A stretch of DNA of 64,000 nt from Hippophae tibetana (Eukaryota; Streptophyta; Magnoliopsida; Rosales; Elaeagnaceae). Below are positions 61,560 through 64,000 of the stretch, piece after piece; the first letter of the stretch is position 1, and every line of letters begins with the position of its first letter. The notes under the pieces were generated by a model. That model did not search any database. It saw only the letters and a program-made list of their open reading frames with translations, and was not told the DNA's origin. Where the stretch lies: the NCBI GenBank assembly GCA_037013495.1, contig CM072810.1, positions 34,625,843-34,689,842 of the forward strand. Direction: 5' to 3'. Both the position numbers and the translations under genes were made by a program.

Positions 61560-64000
61560 CCAATTTTTACAAGTAGTTTATAATGTTTGAAAAACATTGA
61601 AAGACTTTGTCCAAAGTTTCTTCCCCTTGCATGATATAGAGCTCAAAATTTCAATTCCACTTCATATTTCTAGATTTATTTTAATATTGAAATGCTTATA
61701 TGAGTGGTCTCAAAAATCAATCATGTTGTTTTGAAGAAGTACAATTTTAAATTAATTCTAATAATCATTTTAGATCCCTAATTAGCTTTTTTTAATATCC
61801 CTAAAAAGAGTTTCTTATTTCTAAGAAATTTAGGAAATCACACTGCACGTAGAGCCATTTTCTCTTCATTATGATTAGAGTCATCTTTTCTAATAATTGG
61901 GTCAAAAACGTGTTCACTCTCACCACTATCCTTGATGTCTTGAGGAACAATTTCTTTCCCTCCTCGAAAGTAAACTGCTGTCAACTTAGGCAAAAGTGAT
62001 GCAGTTCGAATACTTGCCCAATAGATTCATTTAAGACTATGTTCGGTGGTCATGTACATGGACATAAGCAAGGTAACTTTGGCATTAAAATGATAAGGTA
62101 GTGTAGGAATGATTTTGTCAATCTAATTTTGTTTGCAAATAGGTCCACTAAACTTCTTCAAGGAGTTGATTATATTTGAAAAACATTGAAAGACTTTGTC
62201 CAAAGTTTCTTCCCCTTGCATGATATAGTGCTCAAAATTTCAATTCAACTTCATAATTCTAGATTTATTTTATTATGGAAATGCTTATATGAGTGGTCTC
62301 AAAAATCATTCCTGTTGTTTTGAAGAATTACAATTTTAAATTAATTGTAATAATCATTTTAGAGCCCTAATTTCCTTTTTATAATATCCCTAAAAAGGGT
62401 TTCTTATTTCTAAGAAATTTAGGAAATCACACTGCAAGTAGAGCCATTTTCTCTTCATTATGATTAGAGTCATCTTTTCTAATAATTTAGTCAAAAACGT
62501 GTTCACTCTCACCACTATCCTTGATGTTTTGAGGAACAATTTCCTTCCCTCCTCGAAAGTAGACTGCTCTCAACTTAGGCAAAAGTGATACAGTTCGAAT
62601 ACGTGCCCAATAGATTCATTTAAGAGTATGTTCGGTGGGCATGTACATGGACTTAAGCAAGGTAACTTTGGCATTAAAATGATAAGGTAGTATAGGAATT
62701 CTTTTTTCAATCTAATTTTCTTTGCAAATAGGTCCACCCAATTTTTACAAGTAGTTTATAATGTTTGAAAAACATTGATAGACTTTGTCCAAAGTTTCTG
62801 TCCCTTGCATGATATAGAGCTCAAAATTTCAATTGAACTTCATAATTCTAGATTTATTTTAATATTGAAATGCTTATATGAGTGGTCTCAAAAATCATTC
62901 ATGTTGTTTTGAAGAAGTACAATTTTAAATTAATTCTAATAATCATTTTAGAGCCCCAATTTCCTTTTTATAATAATCCTAAAAAAAGGCTTTTTCTTTT
63001 TAAGAAATTTAGTAAATCACACTGGAAGTAGAGCCATGTTCCCTTCATTATGATTAGAATCATCTTTTCTAACAATTGGGTCAAAAACATGTTCACTCTC
63101 ACCACTATCGTTGATATCTTGAGGGCCAATTTCTTTCCCTCCTCGAAAGTCAATTGCTCTCAACTTGTGCAAAAGTGATGCAGTTCGAATACTTGCCCAA
63201 CAGATTCATTTAAGTGTATGTTCGGTGGGCATGTACATGGACTTAAGCAAGGTAACTTTGGCATTAAAATGATAAGGTAGTATAGGAATGATTTTCTCAA
63301 TCTAATTTTGTTTGCAAATAGGTCCACTAAACTTCTTCAAGGAGTTGATAATGTTTTGAAAAACATTGAAAGACATTGTCCAAAGTTTCTTCCCCTTGCA
63401 TGATATAGTGCTCAAAATTTCAATTCAACTTCATAATTCTAGATTTATTTTAATATTCAAATGCTTATATGAGTGGTCTCAAAAATCATTCATGTTGTTT
63501 TGAAGAATTACAATTTTAAATTAATTGTAATAATCATTTTAGAGCCCTAATTTCCTTTTTATAATAATCCTTAAAAAGGGTTTTTTTCTTTCTATACAAT
63601 TTAGGAAATCACACTGCAATTAGAGCCATTTTCTCTTCATTATGATTAGAGTCATCTTTTCTAACACTTAGGTCAAAAACATGTTCACTCTAACCACTAT
63701 CCTTGATGTCTTGAGAGCCAATTTGTTTCCCTCCTCGAAAGTAGATTGCTCTCAACTTGGGCAGAATTGATGCAGTTCGAATACTTGCCCAACAGATTCA
63801 TTTAAGTGTATGTTCGGTGGGCATGTACATGGACTTAAGCAAGGTAACTTTGGCATTAAAATGACAAGGTAGTATAGGAATTCTTTTTTCAATCTAATTT
63901 TCTTTGCAAATAGGTCCACCCAATTTTTACAAGTAGTTTATAATGTTTGAAAAACATTGAAAGACTTTGTCCAAAGTTTCTTCCCCTTGCATGATATAGA

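Larger units (their letters stand above)
1..64000. repeat. Satellite DNA array, ~590-bp monomer, ~108 tandem copies
   Basis: The same sequence recurs from first to last base with a period of 587-592 bp. Boundary motif ctcaaaatttcaattcaac starts at 238, 829, 1421, 2012 and so on to 63411; the next would fall at 64002. All copies are in one orientation and no unrelated DNA interrupts them. Constant landmarks in nearly every unit are TCTAGA, the BsaI-type ggtctc (both variants), ttcgaatacttgccc, the 10-bp palindrome catgtacatg, cttaag and gaaaaacattgaaagac. The base composition is roughly two-thirds A+T. Units are coded here by left module (A gagccctaatttcc; B gatccctaattagc; C a hybrid) and right module (1 caa[tg]ttttacaag; 2 ctaaacttcttcaagg; 3 ccaaacttttcaagg). 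Such arrays form constitutive heterochromatin, often at or near centromeres; that location is inference. I could not assign it to a named satellite family. Confidence 0.98.
53975..64000. repeat. Loose six- to eight-unit higher-order repeat marked by hybrid C units
   Basis: Unit starts: 53975 C1, 54564 A2, 55154 A1, 55745 B3, 56333 B3, 56922 B2, 57512 C1, 58101 A1, 58691 B3, 59279 B1, 59869 A2, 60460 A1, 61051 A1, 61642 B2, 62231 C1, 62820 A2, 63411 A1 (incomplete). C units at 53975, 57512 and 62231 are each preceded by a B2 unit and followed by an A unit with gggctttttctttttaag. Spacings are 3537 bp (six units) and 4719 bp (eight units). The first copy is C-A2-A1-B3-B3-B2. The second has lost and gained units. 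The third runs off the window. Confidence 0.83.

Noticed and set aside
1..64000. CRISPR array or phage/bacterial repeat region
   Set aside because: The repeat is about 590 bp without unique spacers and there are no cas genes. The composition and the gag remnant point to a eukaryotic satellite.
1..64000. tRNA, rRNA or 5S spacer array
   Set aside because: I found no internal box A/box B pair, no tRNA cloverleaf and no 5S-like 120-bp conserved core. Sequence variation is spread along the whole unit.

Overview
The whole 64 kb window is one uninterrupted, head-to-tail satellite DNA array. The monomer is about 590 bp (587-592 bp by my count), and every unit lies in the same orientation. I place unit boundaries at the recurring ctcaaaatttcaattcaac motif (ccc or cta in a few units). 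This gives a 237-bp partial unit, then 107 complete units, then unit 108, which lacks only its last base; the mean period from 238 to the expected next boundary at 64002 is 590.4 bp. I found no functional protein gene, RNA gene, CRISPR array, inserted transposon or unique sequence. An array this long and this A+T-rich must be nuclear heterochromatin of a eukaryote. A plant is the best inference, because the monomer carries the remains of a plant-type Ty1/copia retrotransposon gag gene and its CpG sites decay as expected under cytosine methylation. Species and chromosome position (centromere, pericentromere or subtelomere) cannot be read from the sequence.

The main biological point is the origin of the monomer. 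On the minus strand most of each unit reads as a decayed piece of a copia-type gag polyprotein (UBN2/gag_2-like family, recognised by eye). It contains a KLN..FEHY segment, a [QE]G[ED]ETLDKVF[QE]CFSNI..SLK segment, a LPYHFNAKVT segment, and an EEKMALLAV.F.KFLRKK segment like the basic stretch that precedes the zinc knuckle in this family. No unit is intact, but each main stop codon or frameshift is absent from at least one unit, so the source was probably an open gag segment.

Units are mosaics of a few modules. The left half is type A (gagccctaatttcc), B (gatccctaattagc) or hybrid C; the right half is type 1 (caa[tg]ttttacaagtag), 2 (ctaaacttcttcaagg) or 3 (ccaaacttttcaagg). Right type 3 is almost always followed by left type B, so 3+B is one variant block that crosses my unit boundary. 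Using letter+number codes the layout is: 1-7.1 kb mixed A1/A2/A3/B1; 7.15-12.5 kb a four-unit higher-order repeat (2365 bp); 12.5-21.9 kb A-rich mosaic with dispersed copies of earlier segments; 21.9-27.15 kb a three-unit repeat that has expanded to five and shrunk to two; 27.15-29.5 kb a dimer (1182 bp); 31.0-34.5 kb a trimer (1772 bp) whose two copies look identical; 33.8-40.4 kb a hexamer (3541 bp); 44.6-48.3 kb a trimer (1771 bp) also visually identical; 50.8-54.0 kb a trimer (1769 bp); 54.0-64.0 kb a looser six- to eight-unit repeat marked by hybrid C units. There are no genes working together here. The open frames of 60-155 codons are by-products of the monomer sequence and recur in unit after unit with random lesions.
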